Below are positions 25,109 to 32,787 of a stretch of 33,363 bases of DNA, piece by piece. The notes under the pieces are model-generated. The model was not told where the DNA came from and did no database searches. It saw only the letters and a list, made by a program, of their open reading frames with translations. The position numbers and the translations under genes were made by a program. The stretch is from Planctomycetota bacterium (GTDB lineage: Bacteria; Planctomycetota; Planctomycetia; Planctomycetales; Planctomycetaceae). How positions within the stretch are numbered: the first letter of the stretch is position 1; every line of letters starts with the position of its first letter. Location of the stretch: positions 1 to 33,363 of the forward strand of contig QWOO01000046.1 in assembly GCA_003669615.1 (NCBI GenBank), read 5' to 3'.

Positions 25109-25939
25109 TCACGCCGCCTTACTGGCCACCTGTGACATGTTCTCAAACATCAGAATCACTCGTTCATTTGACACCATCGTGTCGATCATGCGAAAGCCTC
25201 TCTCGTAGACCGAGTTACAAGCGTCCCGGATCGTGTTTTCTCCTTTTATCCCGCGTTCACATCCGCAATCAATGGTGACGAAGTGACAGCGTCTAAGCGT
25301 TTTCTCTGCTCCTCGCAGGACTTCCGGCTCAGCACCTTCCGCTTCGATTTTCAATACTTCGATGGCCTTTATGTTTTTCTGCTGAACATACTGATCAAGT
25401 GTTGCGACTTTCACCGTCTTGATGCTGTCGTATTGACTGATTTCGATAAACGAACTGTCTGCAGAATGAGCCTTGGAATAGAACTTAAGCTCAGTGTCCT
25501 CGAACCAGAGCCCCATCCGATTTGTTCGCGCTTCGCCACGGTAATTGTTCAGATCACAACAGCGAGCCTCTTTGGACTCGGGTTCAAACGCATGATATTC
25601 AAGCCCGTTGCGCCGAGCCCAGATCCCCAGCTCACCGACATTGGCACCACAGTCGATAAAGACCCCGCCGGGGGCCAGGCTGATCCGGTTGAGCTGATAT
25701 TGAGCCGCCAGACTATTGACCCATTTGGTGATCCCTTTTTTGTACCTCGGGTGACGCTTTCGCTGCGAAATATAAATCGTGTCGTCGCCATCGCTGATAG
25801 ACAGCACACCGTTTTCAAAAGGGAGCACTCGGTGTCGCCGTCCCTGAACAAAATTCATTGCATTGACACACGCACAGTAGATGCTGCCGGGAACGCTTTC
25901 CCGAATACGCTGCCTGGTTCGTTTAATCCATGATTCCAT
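25109..25939 (-). CDS. FkbM-family SAM-dependent methyltransferase
   Basis: A 276-residue (with this start) methyltransferase of the FkbM group, which usually O-methylates sugars or polyketides. The SAM motif is FIDCGANVGELG (94-105), followed by HAFEPESKEARCCDLN with the acidic ribose-binding Glu-Pro-Glu, and IEVLKIEAEGAEPEVLRGAE, given here as LKIEAEGAEPEVL. The start at 25939 has GGGAAG eight bases before ATG. A longer start at 26011 (24 more residues) has GAGGTG before it, but the extra codons are A/T-rich and rare ones, so I prefer the shorter. It heads the minus-strand run of exporter, ELM1 and sulfotransferases, and probably methylates the same glycan. Confidence 0.88.
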   Translation of the reverse strand: MESWIKRTRQRIRESVPGSIYCACVNAMNFVQGRRHRVLPFENGVLSISDGDDTIYISQRKRHPRYKKGITKWVNSLAAQYQLNRISLAPGGVFIDCGANVGELGIWARRNGLEYHAFEPESKEARCCDLNNYRGEARTNRMGLWFEDTELKFYSKAHSADSSFIEISQYDSIKTVKVATLDQYVQQKNIKAIEVLKIEAEGAEPEVLRGAEKTLRRCHFVTIDCGCERGIKGENTIRDACNSVYERGFRMIDTMVSNERVILMFENMSQVASKAA

Positions 25940-26027
25940 GAAGTATTCTTCCCTTCTCACAGTTGTGTTATTCAGAAAATCATTAAGTATCGCCTGATTA
26001 CTCAGCGACATATTGACGAGACACCTC

Positions 26028-26052
26028 AAATAATACCCACTGCTGTCCAGTG
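26028..26052 (-). promoter_or_regulatory. Candidate fkbM promoter with dyad
   Basis: On the minus strand TATTAT (26035-26030) is a -10-like box, and just upstream lies the dyad CACTG-CTGTC-CAGTG (26038-26052). A start near 26023 would leave a leader that favours the fkbM start at 25939 over 26011. No good -35 is seen, so this is weak. Confidence 0.3.
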
Positions 26053-26481
26053 AACTGCTATATGGAAAGAGAATCAGACTCCCGCCAGCAGAATCTACAA
26101 GAGCGGATGATCACCTTCGCTCCGTCGTCGACTCGGAATCTACTGAAACACGCTCAAGCGATCAAGATGAGTTGCCCCCCTGTAATGCCCCCTTGTCATG
26201 CCGCGCTTTGAGCCATCAGGGATGTCATCTGATCGTGACCAACGAAGCAACAGATTACGCATTGATCTTGCCCTGGCAGACAAGCCGCTGATACTATCCG
26301 CCCGCCTCATTTCACCTGCTGTTCAAAGCACCCCGTCGCAAAGTTCCCGACAAGTGGCCATCGTCAGGATTGTTCAAAGATGATCCGGAACGAACGAGCG
26401 TCCCGGTCGCAGTCAGCCTGTCAAGCTGTGAGGATGATTGTCGGGAACTTCGGGCAATCCCTATGCTCAACTCGAAACAGT

Positions 26482-26513
26482 TATAATTCTCTTCTGGTAC
26501 AATTCTCTTCTGG
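26482..26513 (+). repeat. 16-base tandem repeat carrying two -10-like boxes
   Basis: TATAATTCTCTTCTGG (26482-26497) is followed immediately by TACAATTCTCTTCTGG (26498-26513), 15 of 16 bases identical. Each copy begins with a -10-like hexamer (TATAAT, TACAAT). The second copy runs into the ribosome-binding site of the GT2 gene. A slipped-strand duplication of a promoter element is likely; no TTGACA-like -35 is obvious 17 bases upstream. Confidence 0.65.
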
Positions 26514-26518
26514 GGAGG
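26512..26518 (+). promoter_or_regulatory. Strong ribosome-binding site of the GT2 gene
   Basis: GGGGAGG (26512-26518) is followed by four bases (CCAA) and the ATG at 26523. It is the best Shine-Dalgarno match in the glycan locus and fixes the start, although the spacing is short. Confidence 0.6.
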
Positions 26519-26522
26519 CCAA

Positions 26523-27335
26523 ATGCCTCATCTGCAACGAAATCTTCCCGTCAATACGGTTGTTCCGCCCGCTATTTCAGCAGCCATCATCTGCCTGAAT
26601 GAAGAAAACTTTATCGGGAAGTGCCTGCAACAGCTCGATTGGTGCGACGAGATCGTTGTCATCGACTCCGGTTCGACTGACAGAACAATTGAAATCGTTC
26701 GTTCGTTTCCCAAAACGCGACTCATTCATCGCGATTTCGATACATTTAAGCAACAGAAGAATAGCGCCCTCGACGAATGCCGGAACGATTGGGTGCTGTC
26801 ACTTGACGCCGATGAATTTCTCACTGAATCCCTGCGACAGGAAATCCTGTCTTTGAAATTCAATGTTGCCGGGTACAAGTTCCCCAGAAAAAACTTCATC
26901 GGAGATCGACAAATTCGGTATGGAAACTGGAATCCGGACTTTGTGTTGCGATTATTCTCGCGATCGCAGTGCCGGTGGGGTGGCACCAATCCTCATGAAT
27001 CGGTTATCACGGAAGGTGTCACGAAAAATCTGAAATCTGAGCTTCTGCACTACAGCTACGCTTCGCGCGCCGAATATGTTTCGCGAAACCGCAAGTATGC
27101 CCTGATGATGGTCGAGTTTCTTCGTGAGAGCGGTGCTTCTTCCACACGATTTAAGGCATGGAGGCATGCTCTCGGCAACTTCCTGAAAGCCTATGTGCTT
27201 CGTCGTGGCTTCCTTGATGGCTCCGACGGTCTGTTTCTTGCCTGGCACGGCGCACAGGCGTCATATTTGAAGTACTCAGAACTGGCGAAACCACGACCGC
27301 AGGCTGCTTGTTCCGACCTGACAAGGCTCAGGTAA
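26523..27335 (+). CDS. Family 2 glycosyltransferase, WaaE/KdtX-like
   Basis: A 270-residue GT-A enzyme of family 2. Residues 17-60 read AISAAIICLNEENFIGKCL and IVVIDSGSTDRTIEIV, the nucleotide-sugar half, with the DxD-like LSLDADEF at 93-100 and QQKNSAL (77-83), the pattern of WaaE/KdtX LPS inner-core glucosyltransferases. RLFSRSQCRWGGTNPHE in the C-terminal part fits the same group. No membrane helix; likely attached peripherally at the cytoplasmic face. Start supported by GGGGAGG. It is the only complete plus-strand gene in the locus and ends by overlapping the convergent methyltransferase by eight bases. The sugar donor and acceptor are not known. Confidence 0.9.
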   Translation: MPHLQRNLPVNTVVPPAISAAIICLNEENFIGKCLQQLDWCDEIVVIDSGSTDRTIEIVRSFPKTRLIHRDFDTFKQQKNSALDECRNDWVLSLDADEFLTESLRQEILSLKFNVAGYKFPRKNFIGDRQIRYGNWNPDFVLRLFSRSQCRWGGTNPHESVITEGVTKNLKSELLHYSYASRAEYVSRNRKYALMMVEFLRESGASSTRFKAWRHALGNFLKAYVLRRGFLDGSDGLFLAWHGAQASYLKYSELAKPRPQAACSDLTRLR

Positions 27336-28098
27336 CAGTCCGACGCTGATCGTACAACTGCTCAGCACTTGCCTCCTTCTGCAGAACAATGATTAACGAA
27401 CGACTGTATAAAAGCGCCCCTGAGTTAATGTCATTATAAATTTCCATATTTCGCCGGGCATTCTTTTTATATTTTCCGGAGCAAAACAACGACCACGACC
27501 AAGGCTTACCAAGCAGGCGAATAACTACGTATAGGGGAAGCAGGAGTAGCCGCTTGATTTTGTCCCCCGAAACATGCTTCACGGATGCCCCCAGGTGCTC
27601 CGCAAGATAGCGAATGCGGTGATACGACATCGGAGAAATATGGAATCGATCACGCATTTCCCCCGGCGGAATATCTTCCAGTTGTGACGGATGGAACTGA
27701 TAAAACGTGCCAGTCAGTAAGAACTGCAGCCTCGAATACATATTCATGATATTTGGTGTCGAGATCATTACCTGACCGCCAACTCGCGTCACTCGGATCA
27801 GTTCCTGCATTAACATATAAGGATCCAGAAGGTGCTCCAGACCTTCGAGGCATACCACCGCGTCAAAGTGATTATCCGCGAACGGCAATCTCTTGTTCAT
27901 GTCCGCATAGACGTAGTCACTTTGGTGTTCGTTTATATCAGCGGGCGTCACGATGTGCCCGGCGTTTCGAAGCTGCTGCGTGAGTTTGCCACTGCCAGCC
28001 GGAATATCCAGGATACGTTGTCCCGGATTCATCTTCTGAAAATACTCGCCCGCCTGCTTCATATATTCAGGCGTAGAATTCATTTTGTGTTCACGCAT
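27328..28098 (-). CDS. Class I SAM methyltransferase (Methyltransf_11/23-like)
   Basis: A 256-residue SAM-dependent methyltransferase. Motif I is ILDIPAGSGKL (29-39), followed by a motif near VVCLEGLEHL and VGGQVMISTPN, and SRLQFLLTGTFYQFHP. These last blocks are shared with the methyltransferase at 31470-32201, so the two are paralogues. A hydrophobic stretch LLLLPLYVVIRLLG in the C-terminal half may attach it to the membrane. CGGAAG lies before the ATG. Its stop codon interlocks with that of the convergent GT2 gene. The target is probably a sugar of the glycan, or it may modify a lipid carrier, but this cannot be read from the sequence. Confidence 0.88.
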   Translation of the reverse strand: MREHKMNSTPEYMKQAGEYFQKMNPGQRILDIPAGSGKLTQQLRNAGHIVTPADINEHQSDYVYADMNKRLPFADNHFDAVVCLEGLEHLLDPYMLMQELIRVTRVGGQVMISTPNIMNMYSRLQFLLTGTFYQFHPSQLEDIPPGEMRDRFHISPMSYHRIRYLAEHLGASVKHVSGDKIKRLLLLPLYVVIRLLGKPWSWSLFCSGKYKKNARRNMEIYNDINSGALLYSRSLIIVLQKEASAEQLYDQRRTVT

Positions 28099-28161
28099 CT
28101 GGACTTCCGTGACGGTTTCATAGGAACAAGAGGACGATATAAACTTCTATTAGCCGGCGAA

Positions 28162-28207
28162 TCACTGTGAATGGTATCATGAGCCACAGATTGACAGTTG
28201 ACTGTCA
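28162..28207. promoter_or_regulatory. Cluster of short inverted repeats upstream of the methyltransferase gene
   Basis: TCACTGTGA (28162-28170) is a nine-base palindrome, and TGACAGT-TG-ACTGTCA (28192-28207) is a perfect seven-base dyad. A further ACTGTCA is at 28226-28232. They lie 64-135 bases upstream of the methyltransferase start and after the GT4 stop. They could be an operator or part of a transcript end; no T-run accompanies them. Confidence 0.35.
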
Positions 28208-28278
28208 GGACCAGGCAGGATTCTCACTGTCATTCAGGACGTCCGGGCAGGTGAGCTCAGCCACGTGATGCAGGGGCT

Positions 28279-29415
28279 TTAAGCGACGCGTTTTCGATCT
28301 GCACAGCGTGGAGCCTTAACCGGAAGGACAGAATCAAAAACGTCCTCCATTCTATCGAGCATTTTTTCTTTTCCGAATTCACTGACTGCTTTTCGGCGTG
28401 CTGCAGCTCCATAATGTCTTCTTCGTTCCCCATCTTCCATCAGGTTACGAATTTCGCTGGCAAGCAGAGCAGCGTTCTGGGCGGGAATAATCCGGCCAGT
28501 GTCTCCATCCGCGACCGCTTCAGTAATGCTGCCAACGGGGGTTGATATCACCGGAAGACCACAGGCCATCGCCTGCATAATGCTCTGCGGTACTCCCTCG
28601 TTGGCGTATGACGGCAGGACGAAAATGTCCATCGCCTGCATCCAGTCCGCCACATTGTCAGTATTACCTGGGCACGTAAAGTGATCCGTCAGATCCAATT
28701 GCCCCAATTGCTGCGAAATATTCTCGCGTTGGGGACCATCACCAACCACTGCATAATGAAAGCCGGTGTCGCGAAGAATATCTGCCGCATCGATCAGGTA
28801 GCGATGCCCTTTCCAGCTTCTTAATGTGGCAACGACTCCAATCAGAGGTTTGTCGACAGGAAGACCAAGCCTGAGTCGAGCCGCTGTCTGGCTTCCGGGA
28901 ACAAACTTTTCCAGGTCGATCCCGGTGGGAACCGAAACCACATGCTCGGCAGGCAAACCGTTTCGTTCGATCAGGTTTTTTCGTAAACGTTCTCCTGTCG
29001 TGACGACCCGACCAGCACCGTATCTGTAGACCCAGTGTGTAAACGGATCCCGTCCGACGTCCGCCGAGATATGTCTGGTGCGTACCAGACCTGTGCGCAG
29101 CCTGAGAAATTTCGCCGCAGTGGCAAACAGCCAACTGTCCGTCGAACTGTGTGTGTTGATAATGTCGAACGTATTGTGCCGCAGAAAACGAATCACGGCC
29201 GACAACGCAGACAGATTCCGGCGGCTGATCGGCAATCCCGTGACTGGTATCTTCATCTTATGCGCCGCACTGAAAATCTCCGAATCCGGAGGACAGGCAA
29301 TCGACACGTCATGTCCGCGCTCCGCCATTCCGCGAGCTTCATGCAGAATGCGAAGCTCCTGGCCACCCCATCCAACTGAGTTCTCCGAGTGCAGGATTCT
29401 AAGACTTCTTTTCAT
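28279..29415 (-). CDS. Family 4 glycosyltransferase
   Basis: A 378-residue GT-B enzyme of family 4. The N-terminal half starts RILHSENSVGWGGQELRIL with the acceptor-side GGQE loop. The C-terminal half has GVVATLRSWKGHRYLIDA, DIFVLPSYANEGVPQSIM and QAMACGLPVISTPVGSI, the nucleotide-sugar site; the second Glu of the EX7E motif is Gln, as in a known subset of GT4. It would transfer a sugar from a nucleotide donor to a growing glycan on the cytoplasmic side. The start overlaps the end of the preceding GT4 gene by 17 bases, so both are co-translated from one transcript. Donor sugar unknown. Confidence 0.92.
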   Translation of the reverse strand: MKRSLRILHSENSVGWGGQELRILHEARGMAERGHDVSIACPPDSEIFSAAHKMKIPVTGLPISRRNLSALSAVIRFLRHNTFDIINTHSSTDSWLFATAAKFLRLRTGLVRTRHISADVGRDPFTHWVYRYGAGRVVTTGERLRKNLIERNGLPAEHVVSVPTGIDLEKFVPGSQTAARLRLGLPVDKPLIGVVATLRSWKGHRYLIDAADILRDTGFHYAVVGDGPQRENISQQLGQLDLTDHFTCPGNTDNVADWMQAMDIFVLPSYANEGVPQSIMQAMACGLPVISTPVGSITEAVADGDTGRIIPAQNAALLASEIRNLMEDGERRRHYGAAARRKAVSEFGKEKMLDRMEDVFDSVLPVKAPRCADRKRVA

Positions 29416-30553
29416 CGGTAGACTCCATCAGGCCCATATACAGTCTTGTGAGTTCATTCTTCATTCGCGCAGGGGACATGAGTTCGACAGCTTTGCGGGC
29501 TGCAGCACCCATGGCACTTGCATGAACCGGGTCCGTTAATTTCCGCATGCTGTCAGCGATTGCTCCATCGTCCAGAGCGTCGCAGATATATCCGCTTTGC
29601 GATGGTTCTATAATGTCGATGCCGCCACAATGTGTCGTTGTGATCACCGGCAGCCCGCAGCTCATGGCTTCAAGCACAACGTTTGGAAAAGGATCGTAGA
29701 GCGTGGGCAGCAGGAGCGCATCAGCCATGCCGTACCACGGTCGCACATCTTTCACGACCCCTGCAAAACGAATCCGATCAAGACAGCCCAGACGCCGCGC
29801 CAAAGACAGATAGGAAGTGTTCCGTTTCGCGTTACCGACAACAACAAGCCGGGCGTCCGGAACAACGGCCGCAGCTTTGATCGCCGTCGCGAGTCCTTTA
29901 CGTTCGAATCCCGAGCCAACAAGGAGAAACACAGGTTCTGATTCGCTCAACCCCAGCTCTTGTCGAAGAGCAGACCTGTGCATCCTGACTCTCGGGTGGA
30001 ATTCATCTCCGTCAACGGAATTGTAGATCACATGGATCTTCCTGTGATCAATCCTGAAATGCTTTAGAATTTCATCCTTCACCATCTTCGAATTACAGAT
30101 CACTGCGTTCAATCGGCTGTCTTCGAACAGCTTCTTTTCTGCCCATTTCAGGTAGATGTGATAAGGACTGATCAGGGAATGAATTCGCCCTAACAGTGAC
30201 TGGGTGCGGGCCTTCTGAGACAGCCATTCTCGATGCACGCCATCACCGGCCCGATAAATGTGACAGCCGGGGATGCGTTCGTTGGTCTGCACCAGGTCGA
30301 AATGCCCCTCCTTGATCGCCTGCTGAACAGCGGTTGAGAATCTCCATTCGCGCGTCAGACGGCCGACGTAGCCAGGATTGCAGTTCAACACACTGACGTG
30401 ATCGTGATTACCGGTTAATTCCTGCCAGCGGCGCGTGATAAGCGTTACGTCGATGTCCGGCGTCCCGATAACAGAAAGAAGTCGGGACACGAATCTTTCC
30501 GCTCCCCCGTCATCTCGATAGGATTGTCGAACAATCGCAATGTGAGTTCTCAT
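29399..30553 (-). CDS. Family 4 glycosyltransferase, WaaG-like
   Basis: A 384-residue GT-B enzyme. It begins MRTHIAIVRQSYRDDGGAER, the N-terminal GGAER loop of WaaG-like heptose-targeting glucosyltransferases. Near the middle VIYNSVDGDEFHP is the linker, then LLVGSGFERKGLATAIKA, closely matching the WaaG pattern GSDFGRKG, and DPFPNVVLEAMSCGLPV with the EX7E-type site. In enterobacteria WaaG adds the first outer-core glucose of LPS. The ATG at 30553 gives this family start; a longer frame adds 11 residues without a match. Its end overlaps the next GT4 by 17 bases. A role in a core-like glycan is an inference from this match. Confidence 0.92.
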   Translation of the reverse strand: MRTHIAIVRQSYRDDGGAERFVSRLLSVIGTPDIDVTLITRRWQELTGNHDHVSVLNCNPGYVGRLTREWRFSTAVQQAIKEGHFDLVQTNERIPGCHIYRAGDGVHREWLSQKARTQSLLGRIHSLISPYHIYLKWAEKKLFEDSRLNAVICNSKMVKDEILKHFRIDHRKIHVIYNSVDGDEFHPRVRMHRSALRQELGLSESEPVFLLVGSGFERKGLATAIKAAAVVPDARLVVVGNAKRNTSYLSLARRLGCLDRIRFAGVVKDVRPWYGMADALLLPTLYDPFPNVVLEAMSCGLPVITTTHCGGIDIIEPSQSGYICDALDDGAIADSMRKLTDPVHASAMGAAARKAVELMSPARMKNELTRLYMGLMESTDEKKS

Positions 30554-30692
30554 TCGAATCAACAACTCTCTCAGAAATTGCGGCAATCACGTTTTCGACT
30601 ACTACCGCCCCCGCCGAATACCAGCGACCATGGAGGGAGACCCGAGCGCCTGGCGTGAAACGCCATTGGTTCTTCACACATCACCAGCGGCG

Positions 30693-31352
30693 CTAGGCGA
30701 CTCGACCGATCTGACGCTTTGCCCGCCTTCGTTCGATCTCCAGAGGGAAGTGCCATGCAATCGAGTAGATGCGGTCGCTGATCGTGACTTCGTCTGTAGT
30801 CCCCGCAGCCGTCTTCCGAATGGCGAGCAACGTCCCTGCACAGTCGAGACGCTGATAGTTCTGGTGTTTTCCCAGAAAACGATCAACACACATCCGGACG
30901 CCTGGAAACTTCGGGGAATAATCGTGAAAACAGATGATCCCACCAGGCTTCAGCAGTCCCGCCCATCGAAGGTCCGCCATGACCGAAATGATTTTGTGTG
31001 AAGCATCAACCAGAATAAACTCAAACGTTTCGCCCGAGGATCGCGCCTGCCGATAAGCCTGCGAACTGGACGCCTGACGGAAATCCACGCCAGACGGATC
31101 AATCTGGTTAGCACGCAGATTTTCGTACACTAATTGCTGCTGGTTAGGGAAATATGTCATCCGGTCAACCACGACGAAGGGGGGCCGCTGATCGTCTGCA
31201 AACGTCTTCATCATCGACACCAGCGTGCCTCCCGCAGCCGTACCGATTTCAAGATGTTTCCCCTGTTTCGAATTCTGCGCCAGCAGCCGTTGCAGCAACC
31301 GCAATTCTTCAGCAGACATCTCAGATTCAAGCGTTTCAGCACACGCACGCAT
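30693..31352 (-). CDS. Class I SAM methyltransferase (Methyltransf_24-like)
   Basis: A 219-residue methyltransferase. Motif I is LEIGTAAGGTLVSMM (34-48), then FVVVDRMTYFP, and the later FILVDASHKIISVMADL and LLKPGGIICFHDYSP fit the Methyltransf_24 group (cephalosporin hydroxylase/CmcI-like and sugar methyltransferases). The normal DGDH motif reads DASH. C-terminal residues are Arg-rich. It lies between the GT4 pair and another methyltransferase on the same strand, with gaps of about 140 and 117 bases, so it probably acts on the same glycan. No strong ribosome-binding site is seen. Confidence 0.87.
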   Translation of the reverse strand: MRACAETLESEMSAEELRLLQRLLAQNSKQGKHLEIGTAAGGTLVSMMKTFADDQRPPFVVVDRMTYFPNQQQLVYENLRANQIDPSGVDFRQASSSQAYRQARSSGETFEFILVDASHKIISVMADLRWAGLLKPGGIICFHDYSPKFPGVRMCVDRFLGKHQNYQRLDCAGTLLAIRKTAAGTTDEVTISDRIYSIAWHFPLEIERRRAKRQIGRVA

Positions 31353-31469
31353 TTCGAAGGCTCTGTAAGGGGATCAGGTTGAGGTGAAATCCGGATTCAG
31401 ACAACGGTCGCCACCTGATGTTTCCTCGGAGACTTTGTCATCATGACAATCAAATCTGTGCAAGCCAGA

Positions 31470-32201
31470 TTAGTGGATGTGGGCTAAGCGAATGTTATCT
31501 AGGTTGCTCTGACGTTTGCGTGCAGTCACAACCAGACGTCGGCCGAAAATGGACTGTGCTGAGCCAGCGTTTTTCCAAAACTCCCGCTCTTCGTCGTCCG
31601 TCGCCGCCTTCGCTTTTTTCCGGCACGAATGTAGCTGCGGCATCGCAAAAATACGCTCGAAGAAATGTCTTGGTTTTGGCTCGTCAACATCGTGCAGCTG
31701 TATGTCCGAGTAGCCGGCGAGTTTCAGATAAAGAAACAGGTGCGGAAACGACCACGGCGTGATGTGCATGTGAGTACCACGTTTGATTCGTCCAACAAGG
31801 CACGGAAAGCTCGGAAAAAAGCCTCGAATCAGGAATTGTAGACGTGAAGCGGGAAACCATGTGTTCGGCGTGGTGACGATAATCAGCCCGCCATGCACCA
31901 AGTGCCTGGCCGCGTGTTCGAGCAACAGCAGTGGATTACCGACATGTTCGATGCCCTCGCATGTGACGAAGGCATCGAACTCACCGAGATGATCCGGAAG
32001 TCCATAGTCAAGGTCTGCTTGACAAAAACCTGTGTATCCCTCAGGGGCGCTTTCAAACAGATCCACGCCGGTCAATTCGACGTCATATTCGAGTCCCTTA
32101 CCAATCCAACCGTCACCCGATGGGGCATCCAGGATCGTCCTTGGTCGTTCTTTGTTTAGGATCCTTGTGATGACCGGTCGGTTCTCTTTCGATGCTTCCA
32201 T
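31470..32201 (-). CDS. Class I SAM methyltransferase, paralogue of the one at 27328-28098
   Basis: A 243-residue SAM-dependent methyltransferase. Motif I is ILDAPSGDGWIG (23-34), followed by VDLFE, FVTCEGIEHVGNPLLLLEH and HGGLIIVTTPNTWFP, then SRLQFLIRGFFPSFP. The block EGxEHxxxP...TPN...SRLQFL is shared with the other methyltransferase of this locus, and both have an HI(S/T)P motif soon after. GAAGGG is placed seven bases before the ATG, a good ribosome-binding site. It is the first gene of the minus-strand run from 32201 to 28279. The substrate is likely a sugar of the surface glycan. Confidence 0.88.
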   Translation of the reverse strand: MEASKENRPVITRILNKERPRTILDAPSGDGWIGKGLEYDVELTGVDLFESAPEGYTGFCQADLDYGLPDHLGEFDAFVTCEGIEHVGNPLLLLEHAARHLVHGGLIIVTTPNTWFPASRLQFLIRGFFPSFPCLVGRIKRGTHMHITPWSFPHLFLYLKLAGYSDIQLHDVDEPKPRHFFERIFAMPQLHSCRKKAKAATDDEEREFWKNAGSAQSIFGRRLVVTARKRQSNLDNIRLAHIH

Positions 32202-32787
32202 TCGACAACCCTTCGACCTTCAGTGTATTCGTGCTGTTACTCGGACGCAAACGGAGTGCTTTCTTGCGGTGAAGTACAACCGCCTCACGTACAGTCCGCG
32301 TCAATCGAGACACAAGCAGGCTGTTTTTAGGCTAGCTGAGGGCTATGCACAGACACATGATTTGAAAAGTCTAGTCCTAAGTAAAAAACACCGCAATGGC
32401 AATCGTATTCGGTATTTCGCTTGCGACTGACGCTATCAGAAGACCTGTCGAATTGGACGCTCGTTAGACAGCTCGATAGCGAGTGTGGCCAAAATCAGAA
32501 TCCCGAATATGAGCTTGCAGTAGCGAACAGATTTTTTGTTGTCGGCGTTCACAGCTTGTGCGATTTGTGTCTGCAAGATGACCTTTCACCTGCCAGTCAG
32601 TCGGTGATAAGATCTGTGAATTCTGATGCTCAAAAAATGTCGATCGCCCATGTCGCGATTCGTTGCTATATTGGTGTATTTGCAGCACCGATACAGCAGG
32701 AGTTTTTCCCAACGACTGACACAAGATACCCCGCACCTCGATCACAACATTTGCAACACTTCTGTGTTTGCGGTATAGGATTTCAGT
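32202..32787. other. Divergent intergenic region, no gene seen
   Basis: About 590 bases between the methyltransferase (minus) and the glycosyltransferase (plus). Long open frames exist on both strands, but none has coding character and those at the right end overlap the real gene in another frame. AGGA (32777-32780) is spaced seven bases before the ATG and is the probable ribosome-binding site. Confidence 0.45.

Larger units (their letters stand above)
25940..26522. other. Divergent intergenic region, no gene seen
   Basis: About 580 bases between fkbM (minus) and the GT2 gene (plus). No open frame here has coding character. It contains a dyad with a -10-like sequence on the fkbM side (26028-26052) and a 16-base tandem repeat with TATAAT-like sequences on the GT2 side (26482-26513), both listed separately. 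A stretch with a near repeat of GCCCCC (26171-26193) has no clear role. Confidence 0.45.

Noticed and set aside
26198-26383. Plus-strand open frame upstream of the GT2 gene
   Set aside because: No ribosome-binding site, no motif, rich in Ser and Arg as expected of random sequence.
32751-32786. TTGCAA and TATAGG boxes with a 17-base spacer before the right-edge glycosyltransferase
   Set aside because: It would make the transcript almost leaderless, while an AGGA ribosome-binding site overlapping the -10-like box supports a normal leader; each box matches only four of six consensus bases.
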